From: Dehalococcoidia bacterium
Lineage (GTDB): Bacteria; Chloroflexota; Dehalococcoidia; Lucifugimonadales; GCA-002694895
DNA: 64,000 nucleotides
Assembly (NCBI GenBank): GCA_029936815.1
Contig: JAPYRX010000003.1
Location: 57,172-121,171, forward strand
Reading direction: 5' to 3'
The notes below the pieces were generated by a model. That model searched no databases and had not been told where the DNA came from. It saw nothing but the letters and a program-made list of their open reading frames with translations. Shown piece by piece: positions 19,469 through 29,076 of this stretch. Position numbers and translations under genes: made by a program. The stretch's first letter is position 1. Every line of letters begins with the position of its first letter.

Positions 19469-20857
19469 TCAGTTTTGATTTTTGGAATTTAATGTGAGTA
19501 GTAATGTTATAAAAGATAAAATTACTGGTAGAACAAAAGATTTACTTATTGCAGATATGTACCCATTCGAATCAAAATTTTGATTTAGTTTGTCATCAGA
19601 AAATTCGGGTAAATAAAGAAGTACAAATGCTGTAGATAAAGATATCCCAATTATGTTACCAGATGTTCTAATTAAAGTTAGTAAAGCATTAACAGATCCA
19701 TATTCGTTTTGCTTTATTGAAGAGAAAATATAACTTGTATTTGCGGATCCAAAAACCCCCATGCCTAACCCTTGAAATGCATACGCGAACATTACAAATT
19801 CTTTGTTTAATGTTCCTGCAAACAAATATATTGAAACTGAAACCAATAAACTTGCAGCACCTAATACTCTAGGATAATAACTTCCAAATTTGTCTGACAA
19901 TCTACCAGCAATCGGGCCTGAAAATGCCATCATGATTGGGCCAGGCAATATAAATATCCCTGTTTTAGAAGAAGATAATCCATATCCATTTATAAGTAAA
20001 AAAGGTGATAAATAATATATTGGAGAATTTGAAATAAATGAAGTAAACCTTGCCAAATTTCCAATTTTAAAAGTATTATTTTTAAATAAATCTAAGCTTA
20101 TTAAAGGATTCATTGATTTACTATTTTTTTCGTAAAATATAAAAAGAAATAGAAAAATCACTGATAATGGTAGCCCAATTAATATCCAATAGTAATTCCA
20201 TCCTGAAGATGTGAACATTGAAATACTTATTATTAAGCTAGATATTGTTAGAGTTGAAAATACTGTTCCTCTTAGATCAAAGTCAAATTTATTTTTCAGA
20301 ATATTTTTTTCAATATTTATAAATGAACCAAAAATAATGGCAACAATTGTTACTAAAGTAACAAAATTAAAAATTCCTCTCCATCCATACGTATCAATTA
20401 TATACCCACCAATTATAGGGCTAGTTATAGATCCTATTCCAATTATTGACATAAATATTCCCAAAGCTTTACCCCTATCTTTTATATCAAATAATTGAAT
20501 AATCATTGCCATTCCATTTGATTGTATTGCAGCAGATCCTACTCCTTGTATTGATTTGAAAAGTATAAGAATTAAAATTAATTCTGACTTACCAGTTATG
20601 AATACTGCTCCGCAAAAAATTATTAATCCTATTAAATATATTTTTTTTCTACCATAAATATCTGATATTTTTGCGGATGGTAATAATAACGAACTTGTAA
20701 CAAGAACAAAAGTAATAGGAATCCATTGAACCATAGATAAAGAAATATTCATGTCATTACTAATAGTAGGCAAAGCTATGTTTAACATGGTGTTATCAAC
20801 AACTTCAGCGTATTGACCGAGTCCTATACCAATTAGGGATAAAAGAAAATTAAGCAT
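19469..20857 (-). CDS. MFS transporter, DHA2-like drug efflux family
   Basis: VVDNTMLNIALPTISNDMNISLSMVQWIPITFVL, KISDIYGRKKIY. Confidence 0.9.
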   Translation of the reverse strand: MLNFLLSLIGIGLGQYAEVVDNTMLNIALPTISNDMNISLSMVQWIPITFVLVTSSLLLPSAKISDIYGRKKIYLIGLIIFCGAVFITGKSELILILILFKSIQGVGSAAIQSNGMAMIIQLFDIKDRGKALGIFMSIIGIGSITSPIIGGYIIDTYGWRGIFNFVTLVTIVAIIFGSFINIEKNILKNKFDFDLRGTVFSTLTISSLIISISMFTSSGWNYYWILIGLPLSVIFLFLFIFYEKNSKSMNPLISLDLFKNNTFKIGNLARFTSFISNSPIYYLSPFLLINGYGLSSSKTGIFILPGPIMMAFSGPIAGRLSDKFGSYYPRVLGAASLLVSVSIYLFAGTLNKEFVMFAYAFQGLGMGVFGSANTSYIFSSIKQNEYGSVNALLTLIRTSGNIIGISLSTAFVLLYLPEFSDDKLNQNFDSNGYISAISKSFVLPVILSFITLLLTLNSKNQN

Positions 20858-21560
20858 CTATTATTTCGGGGTCTATTACTTCTTCATTTAATTTGTTTTT
20901 ATCAAGATTAATTAAATAACCTTTGGACCCTTGTTTTGGTGTAACTAACTTAATTAATTTTTCATTTATATAGTGCGCTGCTACATAATCATCAAGAGCT
21001 ATCCCTTGTGGAAGTATTTTTTTCTTTATTAAGTTTTCATATGTTGGCCTTCTGTGAATTTCTCCATCAAAATGAGGACATGCACTGCCTTTTAAAAATT
21101 TTAATCCTTGCATTAATTCTTTTAGTGGTCCGAAAGAATCTGTTACACTATTTTCATACCAACAAATCATTCCTGCGCTTGCTCCGGTTAAAATTATCCC
21201 TTTCTGCCAAGCTTTTTGTAAAATCTTGTCTATACCGTGGATCTGCCAAATTGAAAGCATATTAGATGTGTTTCCTCCAGATACTTCTATAATATCTTGC
21301 TCAAGTAAAAACTTCTCAATATCTCGTTCATCTCTATGGAACAAAGGTAAATGGCTTGGGATTGAAATATTAGTATTAAATGCTCTGTAAAATCTTTCAA
21401 TCGCAAATGCAGAATCTCCAACAGCTGTTGGAATGAAAGCTATTTTAGGTTTCTTTTTACCTGATGCTTTAATTTTGTAATTATCTAAAGCTCTATTAAG
21501 TTTATCAGTTCCAATACCACCACCGCCTAGAGCAATTATTTGTCTTTCTATTTTTTTCAT
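20850..21560 (-). CDS. Peptidase E-like (S51 family)
   Basis: VSGGNTSNML, ILTGASAGMICWYE, LPQGIALDDYVAAHY. Confidence 0.85.
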   Translation of the reverse strand: MKKIERQIIALGGGGIGTDKLNRALDNYKIKASGKKKPKIAFIPTAVGDSAFAIERFYRAFNTNISIPSHLPLFHRDERDIEKFLLEQDIIEVSGGNTSNMLSIWQIHGIDKILQKAWQKGIILTGASAGMICWYENSVTDSFGPLKELMQGLKFLKGSACPHFDGEIHRRPTYENLIKKKILPQGIALDDYVAAHYINEKLIKLVTPKQGSKGYLINLDKNKLNEEVIDPEIIDA

Positions 21561-21569
21561 ATTTTATTG

Positions 21570-21761
21570 TTACCTCTTAGGTTCTCTTGTCCAAAAATCA
21601 CAATTAGGATTTTCACATACTAACCATTTGAAAAGTTTCACATCTTCCGAATTTAAATTAGTTATATCTTTTATTTGATCGAAATTAGTTTCAATTAAAT
21701 AACTATTATTTTCAGAAGAACAAACAGGACATTTAGTTGATTCGTCTATATTTTTATCCAT
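21570..21761 (-). CDS. Small zinc-ribbon-like protein
   Basis: CPVC...CENPNC. Confidence 0.45.
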   Translation of the reverse strand: MDKNIDESTKCPVCSSENNSYLIETNFDQIKDITNLNSEDVKLFKWLVCENPNCDFWTREPKR

Positions 21762-21844
21762 AATTTTTTAAACTAACAGAACAAAGATAATAAATCAATT
21801 TATTGCTTGTATTTAAATATGATTTAAATACAATATAAAATATA

Positions 21845-21930
21845 TTAATGGGGAGCTTCTGCTGAGAGGATGAGATGTCATCGACCCTAAAACTGATCTG
21901 GATAATGCCAGCGTAGGGCCTCTCATTAAT
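21845..21930 (+). promoter_or_regulatory. TPP (thiamin pyrophosphate, THI-box) riboswitch
   Basis: GGGGAGC...GCTGAGAGG...GACCCT...ACTGATCTGGATAATGCCAGCGTAGGG, with outer TTAATG/CATTAA pairing. Confidence 0.95.
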
Positions 21931-21950
21931 TTTTAACAAGAGAGGATTTT

Positions 21951-23402
21951 ATGGGATTTTTTTCATATTTTATCATTGTTTTTGTTTCGGTTTTTTTCTT
22001 TTTTATTGTTTACAAAAACTTTAAAAATACAAATTATTCATTTGAAAGCTATATTGTTGACAGAAATAATATAAATTCTATTACTTCTATTAGTACACTT
22101 ACTTCTTCTATGCTAGGGGCTTGGATTTTATTTAGCCCGGCAGAAGCTGGCACATGGTCCGGAATTAATGGTGTTTTAGGTTATTCTATAGGTCAATCGT
22201 TACCATTTGTTGCGTTTGCAATAATAGGCACAAAAATTAGAACTTTAATGCCCAATGGTCATTCTGTTACAGAATATGTTAAATTTAGATATGGAAATTT
22301 TGCCAATATAATAGTCGGATTTATATCTGTTTTTTATATGATGGTTTTTTTATGTGCTGAACTTACAGGGATTGCATCAGCATCTAACCTGATAGGAAAT
22401 ATCCCGAGTTGGTTTACAGCTTTAATAATAGGATTAAGTGTTGCTACCTATGTTTCTTTTGCAGGAATAAAAGCTTCGATTTTCACTGATAAATATCAAT
22501 TCAGATTTATTTTTCCTCTTATATTAATTTGCGTTTTAACAATGCTTTTTGATATTGAATTAACTAATTCATTTAATAGAATTGGAAATAATTTATTGTC
22601 TTTTTCAAATTCTATTGGAACTAAATTCGGATTAACATTAATGATTGCTATTCTGTCAGCGAATATGTTTCATCAAGGTTTGTGGCAAAGAATTTATAGT
22701 GTAAAGAATACTAAATCGTTAACAACTTCATTTTCTATAACTGCGTTAATTGTAATCCCTGTAGTATTTATATTTGGATTTATAGGAATAATTGCAGTGG
22801 GTTCTGATACTGCTAATAACCCTTCAATTGCATTGTTTGATACAATTTTAAAACATTCTTCTCAATGGTTAATTATTTTATTTTTACTTTTGGCTGTTAT
22901 GTTAGTTAGTAGTAGTTTGGATACATTGTTTAATTCTATTTCAAGTATTGTAGGAACAGATTTGCTAAATATATATCCTTCTAGTAAGAATTTTGTAAGC
23001 AATGCTATGAGATTTACTCCATTTATTTGCCTGATTCCTGCTGTGTTTGTATCATCTCAAGAATTTAGCGTATTATATTTGTTTTTAATAGCTGACATGG
23101 TTTGTTCAGCTATTTTATTTCCTGTGTTTTTTGGCCTTTACACTAATAAATTTAACGGAAACGATGCTGTTATTTCTATGATTGTGGGATTAATTGTTGG
23201 TACATTACTTTTTGCAAAGCCAGACATGTCACCAATTTTGCCTTTCATTCCATATTCTGGTGATTTGTTTGCTTCTTTCTATATGGCATTTATTTCTTCA
23301 ACATTTGTTTCTACATTATTATATTTAAAAAATCGCACGATGGCTAAAAAAGAATTCGAATATTCCTCTTTAAATAAGAATATTACTTCCTTCAAGATTT
23401 AA
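21951..23402 (+). CDS. Sodium:solute symporter (SSS), predicted ThiV-like thiamin/precursor transporter
   Basis: SSS-type protein with about 13 TM (SSMLGAWILFSPAEAGTWSG, LLVSSSLDTLFNSISSI); directly downstream of a TPP riboswitch. Confidence 0.85.
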   Translation: MGFFSYFIIVFVSVFFFFIVYKNFKNTNYSFESYIVDRNNINSITSISTLTSSMLGAWILFSPAEAGTWSGINGVLGYSIGQSLPFVAFAIIGTKIRTLMPNGHSVTEYVKFRYGNFANIIVGFISVFYMMVFLCAELTGIASASNLIGNIPSWFTALIIGLSVATYVSFAGIKASIFTDKYQFRFIFPLILICVLTMLFDIELTNSFNRIGNNLLSFSNSIGTKFGLTLMIAILSANMFHQGLWQRIYSVKNTKSLTTSFSITALIVIPVVFIFGFIGIIAVGSDTANNPSIALFDTILKHSSQWLIILFLLLAVMLVSSSLDTLFNSISSIVGTDLLNIYPSSKNFVSNAMRFTPFICLIPAVFVSSQEFSVLYLFLIADMVCSAILFPVFFGLYTNKFNGNDAVISMIVGLIVGTLLFAKPDMSPILPFIPYSGDLFASFYMAFISSTFVSTLLYLKNRTMAKKEFEYSSLNKNITSFKI

Positions 23403-23445
23403 ATTACTTTATTATTATGAATTAAACCTAGGCATGTGATTAATT

Positions 23446-24474
23446 ATGGAAAGACCGATTAAAAAAAATATAGGAACTGATTTTCTTGATCTAGACACAC
23501 CTAGTTTGATTTTGGATTTAGATGCCTTTAAATATAACCTTGATATTATCAATTTCAAGTTGAATTCTGTCAATTTAAGCGTCAGAATTGATGTCAATTC
23601 TCATTTGACAAAAGATATATTAAATCTCCAATTAAATGGATTTTCAAATGCGGTAGGTATTTCATCATCTAATGTTAATCAGGCATCAATTTTTTCTCAT
23701 TTAGCAGATGATATTATAGTGGACGCCGCACTTTTATCTACAGAGAAAATAAATTCTCTTATAAGTATTAATGCTCAAAATTCGTACAATTCATTACTTC
23801 AATTACAAAACATTAATCATGAAAATCTGTGTGGAATTTATTTGAAAATTAACGCTGAAAATTTAAGTGAATTTGATAATACTATATTTGAATATACTAG
23901 TGAAAACAATCTTAAAATATCTGGAATTATTTTTGAATATTCAAATTTTAACTCATTAAAAAATGATACTGTTGCAAACTTTTCAGCCCTTTTCCCTGAT
24001 GTTTTGAAGATAACAAACAACTTTGTAGCTTCTGGAAAAATCAAAATAAATGATTATGCAAGCTTAGATTCAAAATTTACTGAAATTATTATTAATAAAT
24101 TGCCACTAATAGATGTAGAAATTTTAGAATTCAATCCTGAATTAAATGAATCTGTAAAGATTCTATCATCGATACTTAGTATTCCCGATGACGATAGAAT
24201 AATATTAGACACAGGTAATAAAGCGATGAATATAGACTATGGATTCCCTTTGGTTAAAAATATTAACTCAGCTGTAGTTAAAGGTCTGAGTGCTGAACAT
24301 ACAAGTATCTTAATTAATAAAGACGAACTAAAAGAATATAATATTCAAGATAAAATCGAACTTATTCCTTCCGATATTTCTTCTGTTGTGAATCAATTTG
24401 ATTTTATATCAGTAATAAAGAATAAAAAACTGGTGTCAGTTTTTAATATTTCAGCAAGAGGAGTTTACAAATGA
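23446..24474 (+). CDS. Degenerate D-threonine aldolase/alanine racemase-N family paralog, likely non-catalytic
   Basis: LDTPSLILDLDAFKYNLD and SAEHTSILIN...ISARG family ends; RxHxK region replaced by RIDVNSHLTK. Confidence 0.7.
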   Translation: MERPIKKNIGTDFLDLDTPSLILDLDAFKYNLDIINFKLNSVNLSVRIDVNSHLTKDILNLQLNGFSNAVGISSSNVNQASIFSHLADDIIVDAALLSTEKINSLISINAQNSYNSLLQLQNINHENLCGIYLKINAENLSEFDNTIFEYTSENNLKISGIIFEYSNFNSLKNDTVANFSALFPDVLKITNNFVASGKIKINDYASLDSKFTEIIINKLPLIDVEILEFNPELNESVKILSSILSIPDDDRIILDTGNKAMNIDYGFPLVKNINSAVVKGLSAEHTSILINKDELKEYNIQDKIELIPSDISSVVNQFDFISVIKNKKLVSVFNISARGVYK

Positions 24475-25556
24475 ATTTAGTAGGTCAAAATATATATAAA
24501 TTAGAAACTCCTGAATTAATAATTGATTTAGATGTTGTAGATGCAAATTTTAATACTGTCTCTAATGCGTATAAAGATTCACATTTGAAAATGCGGACAC
24601 ACACTAAAAATTTAAAAAGTCCATTTTTAGCAAGACAACAAGTTAACGCAGGCGGTAGTAACGGTGGTGTATGTACTGCTAAAGTTTCTGAAGCAGAAAT
24701 CATGGTTGAAAGTGGATTTGACAATATATTAATAGCCAATCAAGTTGTTTCTAATGACAAAATCGAAAGATTATGTAGCTTAGCTAAAATTGCTGACATG
24801 AAAGTTGGAATAGATAATGTAGACAATTTACAAAATTTATCTAAATTCGCTTATAAGCATAATGTGATTTTAGGAGTATTAGTTGAGATTAATACTTCTA
24901 TGTTTAGATGTGGTGTTAGATCTTCTAAGGATGCAGTTGAATTAGCGAAATTAGCTAATAAGCTCCCTAATATAGAATTTAAAGGTGTAATGAGTCATCA
25001 AAGTATTTCTGGATCTCCTACTGAACAAGAACGATGGGAAATTGGTAAAAGTTATATTGATATTTTGCTAGACGCAAAAAAAACAATTGAAGAAGCTGGT
25101 ATTGATATAAAAATTGTATCCACGGGTGAAACATTTACTTTTGATATAGTTTTAGAGTATCCGGAAATCACAGAAGTCCAAGGAGGAACATATGCTCTTA
25201 TGGATGTTAATTACCCATATATGCCATTTGATATTGCAGCAAGAGTTATGTCGTCAGTGATTGATATAAATATTTCACTAGACTTGATTACTCTTGATTC
25301 AGGTAGTAAATGTATAGCTGCTCCTAATTTTGCTAAACCAATATTGGAAGGACAAGACGCAGAACTTATAGATATGAGATTAGATTACTCTGTGTATAAA
25401 GTATCTGATGTAAATAAATATGAATTAGGTCAGAAATTATTTTTACTTACAACTCATCAGGATGGATTGATTAACAGATGGGATAAATTTGTTGGTTACA
25501 GAAAAGATGAAGTGCAGGGTGTATGGGATATTTTAGGCAGAGGTTGTCACCATTAA
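24471..25556 (+). CDS. D-threonine aldolase-like PLP enzyme (alanine racemase N-terminal domain)
   Basis: LETPELIIDLDVVDAN, MRTHTKNLKSP, VLVEINTSMFRCGV. Confidence 0.85.
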   Translation: MNLVGQNIYKLETPELIIDLDVVDANFNTVSNAYKDSHLKMRTHTKNLKSPFLARQQVNAGGSNGGVCTAKVSEAEIMVESGFDNILIANQVVSNDKIERLCSLAKIADMKVGIDNVDNLQNLSKFAYKHNVILGVLVEINTSMFRCGVRSSKDAVELAKLANKLPNIEFKGVMSHQSISGSPTEQERWEIGKSYIDILLDAKKTIEEAGIDIKIVSTGETFTFDIVLEYPEITEVQGGTYALMDVNYPYMPFDIAARVMSSVIDINISLDLITLDSGSKCIAAPNFAKPILEGQDAELIDMRLDYSVYKVSDVNKYELGQKLFLLTTHQDGLINRWDKFVGYRKDEVQGVWDILGRGCHH

Positions 25557-25561
25557 TATTT

Positions 25562-26434
25562 TTATTTACTTCTCTTTCTAATTCTACTTGCTCCGTATAT
25601 AACTCCGGCTATTAAGATCCATACTGGAGTAAAAACAAACAAGAATACAATAATTCTAATAAGTAACTGCCCAAAGCTTGAAAGAGCTTTTATTGCATCT
25701 AGTGCAATATCTCTTGTATTCCATGAAGGATCATTAATAGAGATAGGGTTAGGAATTTCTTCTAGGTAAATTTCTATCAGTGAAGTTACAACTGAATTTT
25801 GGATTAAATTAAACCTACTTTTTAGGCTGTCAATTTCTGATCGTAGTCTAGATAGCTCTTTTTCTACTTCTACTATTTCTGAGACTGAATTAGTTCTATC
25901 TAATAATTTCACTAGTCTTTGTTCTGATGATTCTAAGCTTTCTATTTTAGCTTTTACATCTATATATTGTTCAGTGATATCTTGTGTATAAATACTTTGT
26001 CTAATTGTTTCGTCAGCATGATTTATAAGGTTATTTAAGAAATTATCTAACGAATCTGAGGGTACTCTTACAGAAATTCTTGCCCATTTATTATCATAAT
26101 CAGTATTTGGAGTATATGATGTAGAGTTAACTATATATCCTTCATGATTTTTTACTGAATCATGTATATAAGTAATAGTTATATTAAGAGATTTAACTAC
26201 TAAATCAATTTGAGCATTTTTAGAGACTTTCCTTTCAGTTATATTTTTTACAGATTCATTAAATTCTGATTGGCTTATTTCTTGGGCTATTAAAGATTTT
26301 GGTGAGGATATTTCCATCGAAGAAATAGATGCATCACGAGGTTCAGGATAATAATTGTCTTCATCATCGCCACAAGACATAATAGATATTATCAAAATAG
26401 TTATAAATATGAATTTTGGTATTAATTTATACAT
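25562..26434 (-). CDS. DUF4349-type lipoprotein
   Basis: Lipobox IISIMSC, ISVRVPSDSLDNFLNNL, coiled coil, C-terminal TM. Confidence 0.8.
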   Translation of the reverse strand: MYKLIPKFIFITILIISIMSCGDDEDNYYPEPRDASISSMEISSPKSLIAQEISQSEFNESVKNITERKVSKNAQIDLVVKSLNITITYIHDSVKNHEGYIVNSTSYTPNTDYDNKWARISVRVPSDSLDNFLNNLINHADETIRQSIYTQDITEQYIDVKAKIESLESSEQRLVKLLDRTNSVSEIVEVEKELSRLRSEIDSLKSRFNLIQNSVVTSLIEIYLEEIPNPISINDPSWNTRDIALDAIKALSSFGQLLIRIIVFLFVFTPVWILIAGVIYGASRIRKRSK

Positions 26435-26683
26435 ATCAAAATTATCACACGATAAATTAATATATAAAATAGATTATCAAGTCAGTTTGTAAATATTTTT
26501 CAAATATTTACAGTATTCACTTATTTAAGGATATGAACATACTATATGTCGTAAGTATTATCATACGAATTATAAAAAGTAGTATATTCTCTGAAAAAAA
26601 CAATAAATTATTGTTGCCATTTTTTTATTAATATATTATTTTTTTTATAAATTATACGTCATCAGTCATTTTAGGAGGTTGGT

Positions 26684-27448
26684 ATGGCAGATAAAATTAA
26701 AAAAGGAGATTGGTCGGCGCAGACAACAGGTATATTGCTTATTGTTGGACCAATTCTAACTATTTTATTTAATAGTTTGAATCCTATTAATGCTGCAAAT
26801 GCTTTTAGTTTTTCATTTAGCCCAGATAAAATAGATGGTGTTATTTCGGCTTTATCTGGTAATGAGAGTAATAGCCAAATTTTCGGATTACTTCTTACTA
26901 TAAGCTTATTACTCCTTCCATTAGCAATTGGGGGAATATCTAGAATTTGCCAAGATGATCCTGGTAGAAAATGGGCAGCATTTGGATTTGTATTGACTAT
27001 CATTGCTGTTGCTATATGGGCAGTAGCTAATGGTATAGGACTTTCACTAGCTCAAGCAGTATCAGATATGGGCGGTCTTATGAGTGCAACTATTCAAGCA
27101 CAAGCAGCAGGCAATGCACAAGCAGCAGGAGAAGCTGCTGCAGGAGCACAAGCACTTGGTTTATCCGCAGGAATTATGAATGGGATAGTACTAGGAGCAC
27201 ATCAAATGGCAACAACCATATTTATGATCGGCACATTGAGTACAGGAATTGGGATGACTATGAGTAGTGCTTTTAATACAAATATATCTAGATTGATTGC
27301 CTTAGGAGGATTAGTAGGACTTATATTAGTTCTTATTTATCCTGTTAGCTCAGATCCGGGATTTGGAATTGTAGGAATAATGTTTTTAGTTATTTCTATC
27401 AAATTTGTTGCTGCAGGTGTTACCATTTTGCGAGCATCAAGAAAATAA
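26684..27448 (+). CDS. Integral membrane protein of unknown function with Ala/Gln-rich loop
   Basis: Several TM segments; AQAAGNAQAAGEAAAGAQALG; SD TAGGAGG 9 nt upstream of ATG. Confidence 0.7.
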   Translation: MADKIKKGDWSAQTTGILLIVGPILTILFNSLNPINAANAFSFSFSPDKIDGVISALSGNESNSQIFGLLLTISLLLLPLAIGGISRICQDDPGRKWAAFGFVLTIIAVAIWAVANGIGLSLAQAVSDMGGLMSATIQAQAAGNAQAAGEAAAGAQALGLSAGIMNGIVLGAHQMATTIFMIGTLSTGIGMTMSSAFNTNISRLIALGGLVGLILVLIYPVSSDPGFGIVGIMFLVISIKFVAAGVTILRASRK

Positions 27449-27456
27449 AAAATATA

Positions 27457-27496
27457 TTAAAGCAAGTAACAAAATTTATTTTGTTACTTGCTTTAA
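27457..27496. terminator. Strong hairpin (19-bp perfect stem), probable bidirectional terminator
   Basis: TTAAAGCAAGTAACAAAAT-TT-ATTTTGTTACTTGCTTTAA; T-rich tract follows on the minus strand. Confidence 0.65.
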
Positions 27497-27505
27497 AGGT
27501 ATGCA

Positions 27506-27877
27506 ATGTATTATTTACAAAAAAATAGTAATTTAAATAATAATGATGAAAATGTACATTCAGGTAATGGCTTAATATCAAGAAGATCTATATTTAGAAA
27601 TCTTTCTAATTTAGATGTTGATATAGAAGAATAGGTTTTAAAACCCGGAGTCTCCGAGGGTGAATACAAACACGGAAATGAAAGACCTTTAGAAGAAATA
27701 TATTATATTCTTGAAGGATTTGCGAAAGTAATTATTGCTGACGAAAAACTGATATTATATAAAGATGACGCTATAATGATTCCACCTAATATTTCTCATT
27801 CCATAGAAAATAAAAGTGATGAAACTCTTAGATTTTTGATTATATGGGGATTTTCAAATCAGATTTCAAATTTGTGA
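27506..27877 (+). pseudogene. Cupin-domain gene interrupted by one in-frame TAG (27632..27634)
   Basis: MYYLQKNSNL...LDVDIEE*VLKPGVSEGEYKHGNERPLEEIYYILEGFAKVII...DDAIMIPPNISHSIENKSDETLRFLIIWGF. Confidence 0.75.
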
Positions 27878-29007
27878 ATATTAGAAATCAGACTAGCTAA
27901 TATAGCAATTTTTTCATGGAATTTATCAATTTCAATATACTCATGTTCTGCATGAGCTCCATCGCCAACACCACCTAATCCATCTAAAACAGGTGTTCCA
28001 GTTGAAGCTGCAAAATTCCCGTCAGACCCTCCTCCAACAGGAAATCCTGTTTCTTTAAATGTAACATCCATGTTACTAACATTATCTTTTGCCCATTGAT
28101 ACAATTTTACTATTTTTTCAGTTCTTTCCATTGGAGGTCTATTCATACCACCTGTGATTTCCAAAGTACTTCCACCCACAACAGATTCTAATGATTTTAT
28201 TTTATTATCTAAATCTATAGCATCTTTGTTAGTGACAACTCTTAAGTCTATTAGAGCTTCTGCATTAGCTGGTACTTGGTTACGGACAACACCTCCTTCC
28301 GCTCTTCCTATATTTACAGTCGTACCTGTTTTAGAATTATTGAATGAATTTAATTTCAATATTTGATGAGCAAGCTCAACATTGGCACTTATTCCATTTT
28401 CGGGCTCACTCCCTGCGTGTGCGGCTTTTCCGTCAATTGATAAATGATACATCCCGACTCCTTTTCTAGCGGTTTTTATCATCCCCTTGAAACTAGATTC
28501 AAGACAAAAAGTAACATGACTTTTTAAAGCTTCTTCCTTTATTAAATCCATAGAATGCTCACTACCTAATTCTTCATCAGAATTGAATAATATTTTGATT
28601 TTATTTTGAGGTTTTATTCCTAATTCATTTAGTATTCGGATAGCTTCCAATGTAATTGATATCCCTACTTTCATATCAAAAATTCCTGGCCCTTTTGCTA
28701 TATTTCCTTCAACTGTAAAGGGTCTTTGTTGAAGAGTACCTATTGGCCAAACTGTATCCATATGACATAAAATTAAAGTTGTTTTATCACCGGAATAAAA
28801 TTCGGAAGTTAAATTATTTCCAAAAGATTCTTGTTTATGAAAAGTATTTGAACCTCCCAATGATTCACATATTTTTGATAAGTAATCACTTAATTTGTCT
28901 ACAGATTCTTTAGATCCAGAGAAAGATTCAAAATTTACAATGTTTTCTAAAAGCTTTAAACTTTGACTTTTTTCATTAAGAGCTTTTTCATATATTTTAC
29001 TATTCAT
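27859..29007 (-). CDS. M20-family metallopeptidase (glutamate carboxypeptidase-like)
   Basis: LILCHMDTVWPIGTL, GPGIFDMKVGI, FNSDEELGSEHS, GGSDGNFAA. Confidence 0.9.
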   Translation of the reverse strand: MNSKIYEKALNEKSQSLKLLENIVNFESFSGSKESVDKLSDYLSKICESLGGSNTFHKQESFGNNLTSEFYSGDKTTLILCHMDTVWPIGTLQQRPFTVEGNIAKGPGIFDMKVGISITLEAIRILNELGIKPQNKIKILFNSDEELGSEHSMDLIKEEALKSHVTFCLESSFKGMIKTARKGVGMYHLSIDGKAAHAGSEPENGISANVELAHQILKLNSFNNSKTGTTVNIGRAEGGVVRNQVPANAEALIDLRVVTNKDAIDLDNKIKSLESVVGGSTLEITGGMNRPPMERTEKIVKLYQWAKDNVSNMDVTFKETGFPVGGGSDGNFAASTGTPVLDGLGGVGDGAHAEHEYIEIDKFHEKIAILASLISNIHKFEI

Positions 29008-29076
29008 TCTTATTACCTTTAATTAGTTCATGGTATATTCTACATGTGATTATTTATAACATAGATATGGTGATAT

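Noticed and set aside
26440-26680. AT-rich intergenic region as a possible ncRNA or origin
   Set aside because: Only AT-rich promoter-like sequence between divergent genes; no convincing structure or repeated DnaA boxes.
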